64,000 nt of DNA, from the NCBI RefSeq assembly GCF_030063455.1, contig NZ_JASITB010000004.1, positions 124,001-188,000 on the forward strand, read 5' to 3'. Each line of letters opens with the position of its first letter. The stretch's first letter is position 1. The notes under the pieces are model-generated. The model searched no databases and had not been told where the DNA came from. It was given only the letters and a program-made list of their open reading frames with translations. Shown piece after piece: positions 30,340 to 38,802 of the stretch. A program made the position numbers and the translations under genes. The DNA is from Cryobacterium sp. PH31-O1. Lineage in GTDB: Bacteria; Actinomycetota; Actinomycetes; Actinomycetales; Microbacteriaceae.

Positions 30340-30351
30340 TCACAATTGTGA
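30340..30351. promoter_or_regulatory. Candidate LacI operator in the divergent promoter region
   Basis: The 12-bp perfect palindrome TCACAATTGTGA lies 27 bases upstream of the LacI start and 125 bases before the divergent shikimate-dehydrogenase-like gene. Its position suits autoregulation. Confidence 0.5.
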
Positions 30352-30475
30352 GCGCAGGTCCATTATGCTCCCCGGCCGGTTTTCCCGCGGACCCAGTTTT
30401 TGGGGCACCGTCTGGCCCGGCGTACGGCACCGAAGGTACGAGACGAAAACCGACGGAAGAGGCCACACTGTACGC

Positions 30476-31294
30476 ATGCCCATTCTGAACAAAGACATGA
30501 CCCTGTGCATTTCGTTGTCGGCCCGGCCGAGCAATCTGGGCACCCGGTTTCACAACTATCTCTATGAGGAGTTGGGCCTGAACTTCATCTACAAGGCGTT
30601 CGCTCCGACTAACCTGGCCGATGCGATTGCGGGCGTGCGCGGGTTGGGCATCCGCGGGTGTGCGGTGTCTATGCCCTACAAGGAAAACGTCATCGCGCTC
30701 ATCGATGACATGGATGCGTCGGCGTCTGCTATCGACTCGGTCAATACGATCGTGAACGACAACGGCCATCTGACCGCCTACAACACCGACTATTCCGCCG
30801 TGCAACGGCTGTTGGCCGAGCACGAGGTGTCGAGCGGGTACTCGGTGATCCTGCGCGGCAGCGGAGGCATGGCAAAGGCCGTCGCCGCAGCCCTGCACGA
30901 TGCCGGTTTCGCCCGCGGTACGATCGTGGCACGCAACGAGGTCACCGGCCGGGCCCTGGCCACGCTCTACGGCTACGACTGGGCGCCCGAGGTAGAAGGC
31001 CTCACCGCCGACCTGATCGTCAATGTCACTCCGATCGGCATGGCCGGCGGCGCCGCGGCCGAACCCACATCGTTTTCTCCCGCGGCGATCGAGGCGGCGA
31101 GCATGGTCTTTGACGTGGTGGCCTCGCCCGCCGAGACACCGCTCATTGTGGCGGCGCGGGCGCGCGGCAAGCCGGTCATCACTGGGGCTGAGGTTGTGGC
31201 CCTGCAGGCCGAGGAGCAGTTCTTTCTGTACACGGGCATCCGTCCCACCCCCGATCAGGTGCGACGGGCCTCCGCCTTCTCCCGGGCCCCCTGA
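30476..31294 (+). CDS. Shikimate/quinate dehydrogenase-like protein (AroE family)
   Basis: The 272-residue protein has the AroE layout. The N-terminal substrate domain contains the catalytic Lys in VSMPYKENV and the Asp in AYNTDYSAV. A Rossmann domain follows with GSGGMAKAVAAAL, and then LIVNVTPIGMAGG. A final helix carries QAEEQFFLYTG. Shikimate dehydrogenases reduce 3-dehydroshikimate with NADPH. The substrate opening differs from canonical AroE (MTLCISLSARPSNLGTRFHN), so a paralogue with a different substrate, as in quinate or YdiB-type enzymes, is likely. The ATG at 30476 follows GGAAGAGG at a rather long distance. It is divergent from the LacI gene. Confidence 0.75.
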   Translation: MPILNKDMTLCISLSARPSNLGTRFHNYLYEELGLNFIYKAFAPTNLADAIAGVRGLGIRGCAVSMPYKENVIALIDDMDASASAIDSVNTIVNDNGHLTAYNTDYSAVQRLLAEHEVSSGYSVILRGSGGMAKAVAAALHDAGFARGTIVARNEVTGRALATLYGYDWAPEVEGLTADLIVNVTPIGMAGGAAAEPTSFSPAAIEAASMVFDVVASPAETPLIVAARARGKPVITGAEVVALQAEEQFFLYTGIRPTPDQVRRASAFSRAP

Positions 31295-31308
31295 CCCGTG
31301 TTCTCTCT

Positions 31309-31380
31309 GGACGGGGCCCAGGCCCCGTCCCCGGGCCCAGTTTATAAACTGGGCCCACGTTCCGGGCCCGGGCCCCGTCC
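31309..31380. repeat. GC-rich palindromic intergenic repeat, copy A
   Basis: This convergent gap holds nested palindromes. The first is ggacggggcc-ca-ggccccgtcc (31309-31330). The second is a perfect 24-bp palindrome at 31333-31356 with the AT core tttataaa. A tail gggcccgggccccgtcc ends at 31380. A 21-base block (31326-31346) and the 17-base tail recur in copy B at 35664-35717. It lies between two 3-prime ends and could act as a bidirectional terminator or a REP-like element. Confidence 0.8.
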
Positions 31381-31396
31381 CAAAAGGCATGCCGGG

Positions 31397-32548
31397 TTAG
31401 GCGCGGGGCAGGGCGCTCTCGAGGTCGGCGATGAGGTCAGAGGCGTCTTCGATACCGACCGACAGGCGCACGATGTTATCGGGAACCTCCAGCTCGGTGC
31501 CGCGCACGGAGGCGTGCGTCATCTCGGAGGGGTAGTTCACGAGCGACTCGACCCCGCCGAGCGACTCGGCCAGCTGGAACAGGTGCATCGACTCGGCGAA
31601 CAAGCGCGCAGCGGCCGCGCCGCCAGCGAACGCGACGGAAATCATGCCGCCGAAGCCCAACATCTGCTTTTTCGCCAACTCATGGCCGGGGTGGCCGGGC
31701 AGGCCCGGGTAGTAGACCTGCGAGATGGCGGGATGACCGTCGAGATACTCGGCGATCGCCTGGGCATTGCGGCAGTGGCGGTCCATGCGCACCGAGAGCG
31801 TCTTGATACCGCGCACGGTGAGCCAGGCGTCGAGTGGCGCCGAAACCGGGCCAGCCGCAAACTGCAGAAACTGGGCCTTCTCGTGCAGCTCGTCGTCGTT
31901 GATGATGAGAGCGCCGCCGAGCACGTCGGAGTGGCCGCCGAGGTACTTCGTGGTCGAGTGCACGACGACGTCAGCGCCGAATTCAAGCGGATGCTGCAGC
32001 GCCGGTGACGCAAAGGTGTTGTCGACGATCGCGACCACGCCGTGCCGGTGCGCGATCTCGGCGAGCGCCGCAATGTCGCTGATCTTCATGAGTGGGTTGC
32101 TCGGAGTCTCGACCCAGAGAATCTTCGTTTCCGGGCGAATCGCCGCCTCGACCGCCGCGAGGTCGCTCATCTCGACCGTGGTGTTCTGCACGCCCCAGGC
32201 GGCATGCACCTTGTTGATGAGGCGGTGGGTTCCGCCGTAAACGTCGTTGCCGAGCACAACGTGGTCGCCGGGTTTGAGGATGGCGCGAAGGATGGTGTCT
32301 TCCGCGGCGAGTCCGCTCGCGAATGAAAGGCCGTGCTTGCCGCCCTCGAGCGCGGCGAGCAGGGTCTCGAGCACGGTGCGGGTGGGGTTACCACCACGGC
32401 TGTACTCGTAGCCGCCACGCAGGTTGCCGATGCCGTCCTGCACGTAGGTGGAGGTCTGGTAGATCGGCGGGATGACGGCGCCGGTGGTCGGGTCGAATTC
32501 CTGGCCGGCGTGGATGGCGATCGTGTCGAACTTCGGGCTGTTGGCCAT
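31397..32548 (-). CDS. metB: Cystathionine gamma-synthase/lyase family enzyme
   Basis: This 383-residue PLP enzyme of the Cys/Met metabolism family has the cofactor lysine in HSTTKYLGGHSD. Further landmarks are YEYSRGGNPTR, GDHVVLGNDVYGGTHRL and the C-terminal SLGGVESLVNYPSEMTH. It follows the cystathionine beta-synthase gene after 26 bases on the same strand. Family members act as cystathionine gamma-synthase or gamma-lyase. Next to a beta-synthase the gamma-lyase direction (cystathionine to cysteine) is plausible. Sequence alone does not decide, and the symbol reflects the usual label. GAGGGAG precedes the ATG. Confidence 0.87.
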   Translation of the reverse strand: MANSPKFDTIAIHAGQEFDPTTGAVIPPIYQTSTYVQDGIGNLRGGYEYSRGGNPTRTVLETLLAALEGGKHGLSFASGLAAEDTILRAILKPGDHVVLGNDVYGGTHRLINKVHAAWGVQNTTVEMSDLAAVEAAIRPETKILWVETPSNPLMKISDIAALAEIAHRHGVVAIVDNTFASPALQHPLEFGADVVVHSTTKYLGGHSDVLGGALIINDDELHEKAQFLQFAAGPVSAPLDAWLTVRGIKTLSVRMDRHCRNAQAIAEYLDGHPAISQVYYPGLPGHPGHELAKKQMLGFGGMISVAFAGGAAAARLFAESMHLFQLAESLGGVESLVNYPSEMTHASVRGTELEVPDNIVRLSVGIEDASDLIADLESALPRA

Positions 32549-32574
32549 GGGTACTCCCTCGTTGAAAATGATGA

Positions 32575-33939
32575 CTAGACGCTCAGGTAGCTGAGCAGGT
32601 CGTGCCGGGTGATAACACCGAGCGGCTTGCCGCCGTCGGTCACGAGCAGGGCGTCGTGTTCGGCGAAGGCGGCGCGCGCGGCGGCCACGGGTTCGTTGAC
32701 GCCGATCAGCGTCAGCGCGTCGCCGACGATGGAGCCGACCCGGTCGGTGAGCTTGGCGTCTCCGGAGAAAACCAATCCCATCAGGGCACGCTCATCCACG
32801 GCTCCGAGCACCTCGCCCATAACGACGGGCGGCTTGGCGTTCAGTACCAGCAGCTGTGACACGCCCTGGCTGGTCATGGTTTCGATGGCATCGTGCACGG
32901 TGTCGCTCGGGTGCACATAGACCAGTGCCGGCAGGCTGCCCGTCTTCGATTCCAGCAGGTTGGCGACCGTGTGACCGGCCGGTGCGTTGCTGAAACCGTA
33001 GCTGCGCATCCACCCGTCGTTGAAGATTTTGCCCAGATAGCCGCGACCGCCGTCGGGCAGCAGCACCACGATCGTGTCGTCAGGGCCGAGCTTCTCGGCC
33101 GCGCGCAGGGCAGCGACGACCGCCATTCCGCTCGAGCCACCCACGAGGATTCCCTCTTCGAGGGCGAGGCGGCGGGTCATGGCGAAGGAGTCGGCGTCGG
33201 AGACGGCGATGACCTCGTGCACGACGGTGGGGTCGTAAGCACCCGGCCAGAAGTCCTCGCCCACGCCCTCGACAAGGTAGGGGCGGCCGGTTCCTCCGGA
33301 GTAGACCGAGCCTTCGGGGTCGGCGCCGATGATGCGTACAGCGTCGTTCGATACCTCACGCAGATAGCGGCCGGTTCCGGTGATGGTGCCGCCGGTGCCG
33401 ACACCCGCCACGAAGTGCGTCACTGTGCCGTCGGTATCGCGCCAGATCTCGGGACCGGTCGTCTCGTAGTGGCTGAGCGGTCCGTTCGGATTAAAATACT
33501 GATTGGGCTTGAAGGCGCCGGGAATATCGCGCGCCAGCCGGTCCGAGACGCTGTAATACGACTCGGGGTCCTCCGGGGCCACCGAGGTCGGCGTCACGAC
33601 GATCTCGGCGCCATAGGCCGTGAGCACATTGCGCTTGTCTTCGCCCACCTTGTCTGGCAGCACAAACACGCACTTGTAACCGCGCTGTTGGGCCACCAGG
33701 GCCAGGCCGACGCCGGTGTTGCCCGAGGTGGGCTCCACGATTGTGCCTCCCGGTTTCAAGAGACCGTCGCGCTCGGCAGCATCGATGATTCGCACCGCGA
33801 TGCGGTCCTTCGCCGAGCCGCCCGGGTTGAGGTATTCGAGCTTCACGAGCACCGTGGCGCTCACTCCAGCTGTGACCTTGTGCAGTTTGACCAGCGGGGT
33901 CTCCCCGATGAGGTCGAGGATGGTGTTTGCGATCTTCAT
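32575..33939 (-). CDS. cbs: Cystathionine beta-synthase
   Basis: The 454-residue PLP enzyme has the fold-type II catalytic domain with the cofactor lysine in NPGGSAKDRIAVRI, the phosphate-type loop SGNTGVGLALV and GVGTGGTITGTGRYL. Two CBS modules follow in the last 120 residues (about 335-454), as in regulatory cystathionine beta-synthases. It condenses serine and homocysteine to cystathionine. It is upstream of and co-oriented with the gamma-synthase/lyase gene, so the pair could run reverse transsulfuration. AAGGAAATTCC precedes the ATG. Confidence 0.9.
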   Translation of the reverse strand: MKIANTILDLIGETPLVKLHKVTAGVSATVLVKLEYLNPGGSAKDRIAVRIIDAAERDGLLKPGGTIVEPTSGNTGVGLALVAQQRGYKCVFVLPDKVGEDKRNVLTAYGAEIVVTPTSVAPEDPESYYSVSDRLARDIPGAFKPNQYFNPNGPLSHYETTGPEIWRDTDGTVTHFVAGVGTGGTITGTGRYLREVSNDAVRIIGADPEGSVYSGGTGRPYLVEGVGEDFWPGAYDPTVVHEVIAVSDADSFAMTRRLALEEGILVGGSSGMAVVAALRAAEKLGPDDTIVVLLPDGGRGYLGKIFNDGWMRSYGFSNAPAGHTVANLLESKTGSLPALVYVHPSDTVHDAIETMTSQGVSQLLVLNAKPPVVMGEVLGAVDERALMGLVFSGDAKLTDRVGSIVGDALTLIGVNEPVAAARAAFAEHDALLVTDGGKPLGVITRHDLLSYLSV

Positions 33940-34214
33940 GGAATTTCCTTCTGTCGAGCCGCGCGCTATCAGGCGGGAACGGCCTCGGATTGCACACCGG
34001 GCAGGTTACACGCTGGCTCGTTTGCGGCCGGTTACGAACGTGGAGGGTCGGCTAACGACAGCAGCAACACGATGAATAAACGGGCACAATTCCACTCTAT
34101 CGGGCAGGCAGAGCCGGCGACCAGCCTGAGAAATAACTGTGAGAGCGACATCGGGGGAAGCTACAAGGGCCACTGATACGTTCGAATAGAAGCAGATCCA
34201 ACAGAGAGGCCCTC

Positions 34215-34913
34215 GTGACCCCCCAGCCCGGCTCCCCCGCACGCACTCCAGCGAACACCGCGAAAGTGTCCATCAAGGAAGAACGCGCCGCGAAGCGCGC
34301 GAAAAAGCTGGAGGAATATCACCGCCAGCAAAAGCGCGGCAAGCGAAACCGGCTGATCGCAATCATCGGCGGCGCAGCGGCCGTGGTCGTCATCATTGCC
34401 CTCATCGCGACGGCATTCGTGCTCACCCCGAAGGCGGTCAACTATGCTGGCGGCGGCGCGGGCGATGCATCGACGATCGACGGGGTCGAAACCTTCAGTA
34501 ACACCACTGGCCACGTCGAGACCGCCGTCACCTACGAGCAGACGCCGCCCGCCGGTGGCGAACACAACGCGGCTTGGCTCAACTGCGGCGTCTACGAGCA
34601 GGCCGTTCCCAACGAGAATGCCGTTCACTCGCTCGAGCACGGGGCCATCTGGGTCACTTATGACCCGTCCATCTCCGACGCCGAACTCGACCGGCTCAAA
34701 GCCGAACTGCCGTCGAGTTACATCGTGCTCTCGCCTTTTGAGGACATTCCCGCACCGATCGTGCTGAGCGGCTGGAACGCACAGTTGCAGGTTGACAGCG
34801 CCGACGACCCGCGCATCGCCGAATTCCTCACCGAGTTTTGGAAGAGCGTCAACGTGCCCGAAGACGGCGCGTCTTGCTCGGGCGCGATCGACGCGCCGGG
34901 CAAGGTTTCCTAG
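34215..34913 (+). CDS. DUF3105 membrane-anchored protein
   Basis: The 232-residue protein has a Lys/Arg-rich cytoplasmic N-terminus (KEERAAKRAKKLEEY), one membrane helix near residues 49-72 and an exported domain. The DUF3105 core is clear: PPAGGEHNAAWLNCGVYEQ and VHSLEHGAIWVTYDP. The His residues and the lone Cys suggest metal or redox chemistry, but the function is unknown. The GTG start follows AGAGAGG. The DUF305 gene begins 14 bases after its stop. The 275-base gap upstream (33940-34214) shows nothing definite. Confidence 0.85.
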   Translation: MTPQPGSPARTPANTAKVSIKEERAAKRAKKLEEYHRQQKRGKRNRLIAIIGGAAAVVVIIALIATAFVLTPKAVNYAGGGAGDASTIDGVETFSNTTGHVETAVTYEQTPPAGGEHNAAWLNCGVYEQAVPNENAVHSLEHGAIWVTYDPSISDAELDRLKAELPSSYIVLSPFEDIPAPIVLSGWNAQLQVDSADDPRIAEFLTEFWKSVNVPEDGASCSGAIDAPGKVS

Positions 34914-34927
34914 AACGCACGCGCACC

Positions 34928-35632
34928 GTGACTTCTGACAACGCGCAACCCACAGCGGATGCCCGCCGGCCGCAAGCGCGCCGCACGGTTCTGCGCGCCA
35001 TCGTCGTCTCGGTGGTGGTCACGGCGCTCGTCATGGGCGCCGTGGCCTTTTCTGCGGGCCGGCTCAGTACCATCGTCGACGCCACCCCCGACACGACGAG
35101 TGCTGAGGCTGGCTTTACCCGGGACATGCAGGAGCACCACAACCAGGGTGTCGAACTCGCCCTGATCGTGCGCGATCTCACTCAGGATGGGCCCGTTCGG
35201 CTGCTCGCCTACGACATTGCGACCACGCAGGCCAAGCAGAGCGGGCAGATGTCGGGGTGGCTCGCCGTCTGGGGTCTGCCCCAGTTTGCGCCGGAACCAT
35301 CCATGACCTGGATGACCCGACCCACTCTTGCTGGCGAGGGGCACGATTCGTCGCACACGGCCGACTCCGGCGCAGCCCACGTCGCCGGGGATCCGATGCC
35401 CGGTCTCGCGACCGCGGCGCAGATCGCGGCGCTCACCGCGGCATCCGGTATCGAAGCTGAACGGCAGTTTCTCGTCATTATGATCGCCCACCACCAGGGC
35501 GCGATCGAGATGGCGGAGGCCGTACTGGACCGCAGCACGAATGCTACCGTGCAGGCCTTTGCCACCTCAGTGGTGCTGAGCCAGAAGTCCGAGATCGACC
35601 TGATGACCGGCATGCTCGCCGACCGCTCGTAA
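34928..35632 (+). CDS. DUF305 (ferritin-like four-helix) exported protein
   Basis: The 234-residue protein has one N-terminal membrane helix (VVSVVVTALVMGAVAFSAG). The DUF305 domain carries two paired-His motifs, MQEHHNQGVELA and IAHHQGAIEMAEAVL, separated by about 100 residues with MSGWL between. Such His-rich helices bind metals, copper in some relatives. The GTG at 34928 is the likely start. It is co-directional with the DUF3105 gene, a pairing I recall as common in actinobacteria. Confidence 0.85.
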   Translation: MTSDNAQPTADARRPQARRTVLRAIVVSVVVTALVMGAVAFSAGRLSTIVDATPDTTSAEAGFTRDMQEHHNQGVELALIVRDLTQDGPVRLLAYDIATTQAKQSGQMSGWLAVWGLPQFAPEPSMTWMTRPTLAGEGHDSSHTADSGAAHVAGDPMPGLATAAQIAALTAASGIEAERQFLVIMIAHHQGAIEMAEAVLDRSTNATVQAFATSVVLSQKSEIDLMTGMLADRS

Positions 35633-35649
35633 CCCGCCACCGTCGATCT

Positions 35650-35717
35650 CGGGCCCACCTTACGTCCCCGGGCCCAGTTTATAGACCGGGCCCGGGGACG
35701 GGGCCCGGGCCCCGTCC
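35650..35717. repeat. GC-rich palindromic intergenic repeat, copy B
   Basis: The copy has a 13-bp perfect stem, cgtccccgggccc (35664-35676) with gggcccggggacg (35688-35700). The tail gggcccgggccccgtcc (35701-35717) is shared with copy A. It again separates two convergent genes, which supports a terminator role or an insertion preference. Confidence 0.8.
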
Positions 35718-35763
35718 AGAAATACGCCCGGGCACGGGGGCCGCGGAAAAGTCGCGCGGGGCG

Positions 35764-37719
35764 TTAGGGCGCGGGGAGTCGCTCGGCGGCTTCGGCAGCG
35801 ACGGGGCTCGCGGTGATTTGGCGGGCGTACAGGCTCGCGTAGACGGCGCCGTGGGCGAGCAGCTCGGCGTGGGTACCTCGCTCGACGATGCGGCCGGCTT
35901 CGACGACGAAGATCACGTCGGCGCCGACGATCGTCGACAGGCGGTGGGCGATGGCGATGGTGGTACGACCGTGGCTGGCCGTGTCGAGCGCGGCCTGCAC
36001 GACGCTCTCCGAGATGGAGTCGAGCGCGCTCGTGGCCTCGTCCAGAATGAGCACCGGCGGGTCCTTGAGCAGCACCCTGGCGATGGCGATGCGTTGCTTC
36101 TCGCCGCCGGAGAGCCGGTAGCCGCGCTCCCCCACCATCGTGTCGTACTTGTCGGGGAACGAGTCGATCGTGTCGTGAATGTTGGCGGCGCGCGCGGCCG
36201 TGACCAGTTCGTCATCCGTTGCTTCGGGCTTGGCGTAGCGCAGGTTCTCGGCGATCGTCGCGTGGAATAGGTAGGTCTCCTGGCTGACGATGCCAATGTG
36301 CGACACGAGCGACTCCTGCTGCAGGTCGCGCACGTCGACGCCGGAAAACAGCACCCGACCGGCCGAGGCCTCATAGAAACGCGGAATCAGATATGACACG
36401 GTGGTCTTGCCGGCGCCCGACGGGCCGACGAAGGCCGCGAACTGGCCCGGCTCGATTGTTAATGACACGTCGTCGAGGGTCGGACGCGCGTCACCGCCGG
36501 CATCCGGGTAGTTGAAACGCACGTGGTCGAATTCGACCCGACCTCGTTCGGAGCCGGCCGACGGCACCCGGGCGGCATCAGGCTTGTCACTGATCGCCGG
36601 CTTGAGGTCGAGGTACTCGAAGATGCGCGCGAACAACGCTGACGAGGTCTGCAGATCGAGCGCGACACGCATGAGCCCGAGCAGTGGAAAGATCAGGCGC
36701 GCCTGCACGGTCGTGAAGGCGACGATCGTGCCGGGCGTGACATCCGTGGTGCCGTTGAACATGAGCGCCCCGGCCACGAGATACACGATCGCGGGAATGG
36801 CCGACAGGAACACGCTCACCGTGGCAAAGAACCACTGGCCGCTCATCTGCTGGCTGACCTGCAGCCGCACCTGGTTGCGGTTCTCTTCGGCATACCGATC
36901 GATCTCGTTCTGCTGCCTGGTGAAACTCTTCGATAGCAGAATGCCAGAAACGCTCAGGGTCTCCTGGGTGATCGCCGTCATGTCCGACAGCGATTCCTGG
37001 GTTTTGCCGGCGATGCGTGCCCGCACCTGGCCCACCCGGCGCTGCGCGAACACCAGGATCGGCATCAGCACCACAGCCACGATGGTCAGCTGCCAATTCA
37101 GCAGCAGCATCGCAACGAAGGCGGCAATGACCGTGACCGTGTTGCCGAGGATGCTTGAGATGGTGTTGGTCAGCACCGTCGCGACGCCGCCGACATCGTT
37201 CTGCAGTCGCGACTGGATCACACCGGTCTTCGTTTTGGTGAAAAAGCTCAGCTCCATCGCCTGCAGGTGGGTGAACAGTCGCACCCGTAGGGCTCCCATC
37301 ACCTTGTTGCCGACGGTGGCGGTGAGCCAGGTCTGCCAGACGCCGAGCAGGGCATTCACCAGGAAGACGCCGAGCATCATCGCCACCAGCACCCCGAGCA
37401 CCGAAAGGTTCGGGGTACCCGCTGGCGGAAAGAGGCCGTCGTCGAAGGCGCGCTGAGTGAGCAGCGGCGGCACCACCGAGAGGGCGGCGCTGACCAGAAC
37501 GAGCACGACGGTGATGCTGAGCGTGCTGCGGTGCGAAGCGAAGAGTGCGCCGATACGAGCCAGCAGGTGCGGGATGCGCGGGGCGAGCGCGTTCTCGGCG
37601 CGCTGCGCTGCGGCATCCGCTCCACTGACCCTCTTGCGCGGGCGCTCCACACCCGCTTGCTGACGCGAACCAGGGCCAGGGCCAGGGCCAGGGCCAGGGG
37701 CACCGTGCATTCCACTCAT
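35764..37719 (-). CDS. ABC exporter, fused permease and ATPase
   Basis: This 651-residue half-transporter has six membrane helices in the N-terminal 370 residues. The C-terminal ATPase has Walker A GPSGAGKTTVSYL, Q-loop IVSQETYLF, signature YRLSGGEKQRIAIARVL, Walker B VLILDEATSALD and switch His AIAHRLSTI. The N-terminus carries a Gly-Pro repeat (GAPGPGPGPGPG) encoded by five hexanucleotide copies. It should act as a homodimeric lipid, peptide or drug exporter. No partner gene is adjacent. A TAGAGT hexamer 6 bases before the ATG and the lack of a ribosome site point to a leaderless message. Confidence 0.9.
   Translation of the reverse strand: MSGMHGAPGPGPGPGPGSRQQAGVERPRKRVSGADAAAQRAENALAPRIPHLLARIGALFASHRSTLSITVVLVLVSAALSVVPPLLTQRAFDDGLFPPAGTPNLSVLGVLVAMMLGVFLVNALLGVWQTWLTATVGNKVMGALRVRLFTHLQAMELSFFTKTKTGVIQSRLQNDVGGVATVLTNTISSILGNTVTVIAAFVAMLLLNWQLTIVAVVLMPILVFAQRRVGQVRARIAGKTQESLSDMTAITQETLSVSGILLSKSFTRQQNEIDRYAEENRNQVRLQVSQQMSGQWFFATVSVFLSAIPAIVYLVAGALMFNGTTDVTPGTIVAFTTVQARLIFPLLGLMRVALDLQTSSALFARIFEYLDLKPAISDKPDAARVPSAGSERGRVEFDHVRFNYPDAGGDARPTLDDVSLTIEPGQFAAFVGPSGAGKTTVSYLIPRFYEASAGRVLFSGVDVRDLQQESLVSHIGIVSQETYLFHATIAENLRYAKPEATDDELVTAARAANIHDTIDSFPDKYDTMVGERGYRLSGGEKQRIAIARVLLKDPPVLILDEATSALDSISESVVQAALDTASHGRTTIAIAHRLSTIVGADVIFVVEAGRIVERGTHAELLAHGAVYASLYARQITASPVAAEAAERLPAP
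37670..37699. repeat. Five tandem ccaggg hexanucleotides
   Basis: Five exact copies of ccaggg lie inside the start of the ABC exporter gene and encode its Gly-Pro stretch. Copy-number change would keep the frame and alter only the length of the cytoplasmic tail. Confidence 0.9.
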
Positions 37720-37725
37720 GCATTC

Positions 37726-37731
37726 ACTCTA
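37726..37731 (-). promoter_or_regulatory. Candidate -10 element for a leaderless transcript (ABC exporter)
   Basis: On the minus strand TAGAGT is followed by six bases (gaatgc) and the ATG. No Shine-Dalgarno sequence is present. Confidence 0.4.
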
Positions 37732-37827
37732 AACGTCACCACGCACCCGCCAGAACGGATGCCCGCGGCCGGCCGGGCCGCGGGCATCCGCTTTCTCGAG
37801 AATCCAGCTCGAGTCTTTGAAACAGCC

Positions 37828-38802
37828 TTATCCCTTCGTAGATCCCGCGAGCAGCCCCCGCACGAAGAAGCGTTGCAGTGAGAAGAATACGATCAACGGC
37901 ACCAGAATGGACAGGAACGCTCCAGCGGTGAGCAGATGCCAGTCCTGTCCGCGGGCACCGGAGAGTTCGGCGAGCAGCTTGGTCATCGGGGCGACCGCGC
38001 CATCGGCGAAGATCAGCGCCACCAGCAGGTCGTTCCACACCCACAGGAACTGGAAGATAGCGATCGAGGCGATGGCCGGCATCGTCAGCGGCAGCACGAT
38101 GCGGAAAAATATCTGCCCATGACCGGCACCGTCGACCCGAGCAGCTTCAATAACCTCACCCGGAATCTCTGAGATGAAGTTGTGCAGCAGGTAGATGGCC
38201 AGCGGCAGGGCGAACATGCTGTGAGCGATCCAGACCTGAGAGTAGCCGCTGCCCGGGTTGAGCGCTTCGACGACGGGAAAGCCGAAGATAGTTCCGCCGG
38301 AGAAGAACTGAAGCAGCGGTACCAGCGCCATCTGAATTGGCACGATCTGCAGAGCGAACACGCCGATGAATAGGGCGTTCTTGCCACGAAAGTCGATCCA
38401 GGCGAAGGCGTAAGCGGCGAGGCTCGCTACCATCAACGGGATGAGCGTAGCCGGCAGGGTGATCGCGACCGAGTTGATGAATGACCCGGCCAGGTTCAGC
38501 TGGCTGTTTCCGGCGGCCAGGGCGGTGGTGTAGTTGTCGAATGTAACCCCGGTGTTGGTGAAGATGGTCCACCACCCGGTGGTGCGCACCTGCTGCGCCG
38601 GGCGGAACGAGGAGACCAGCAGACCGAGGGTGGGGATGGACCATAACACCGCGATAATGAGGGCCCCGATGGTGGCCCCGCGGCTGGTCAGCCGCTTCTT
38701 GGTTTTGCGAGCAATGGAGGATTCCAGGCGGCGTTCGCCGCGACGGATCTGCCGTTTGGTCTGGGAGTCGAGCGGAAGTTCTAGGGGCATGACCGCGCTC
38801 AT
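37828..38802 (-). CDS. Carbohydrate ABC transporter permease (MalG/AglG-like)
   Basis: The 324-residue permease has six membrane helices and the inner-membrane coupling motif EVIEAARVDGAGHGQIFFRIVLP, the EAA loop of CUT1 sugar importers. A charged N-terminal tail of about 45 residues precedes the first helix. The ATG overlaps the stop of the first permease by 4 bases. It is the last gene of the binding-protein-permease-permease operon, and no ATPase gene follows. Confidence 0.9.
   Translation of the reverse strand: MSAVMPLELPLDSQTKRQIRRGERRLESSIARKTKKRLTSRGATIGALIIAVLWSIPTLGLLVSSFRPAQQVRTTGWWTIFTNTGVTFDNYTTALAAGNSQLNLAGSFINSVAITLPATLIPLMVASLAAYAFAWIDFRGKNALFIGVFALQIVPIQMALVPLLQFFSGGTIFGFPVVEALNPGSGYSQVWIAHSMFALPLAIYLLHNFISEIPGEVIEAARVDGAGHGQIFFRIVLPLTMPAIASIAIFQFLWVWNDLLVALIFADGAVAPMTKLLAELSGARGQDWHLLTAGAFLSILVPLIVFFSLQRFFVRGLLAGSTKG

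Noticed and set aside
30314..31390. N-terminal extension of the LacI gene reaching across the shikimate-dehydrogenase-like gene.
   Set aside because: It is antisense to a real gene. The helix-turn-helix begins right after the ATG at 30313, which has a ribosome site.
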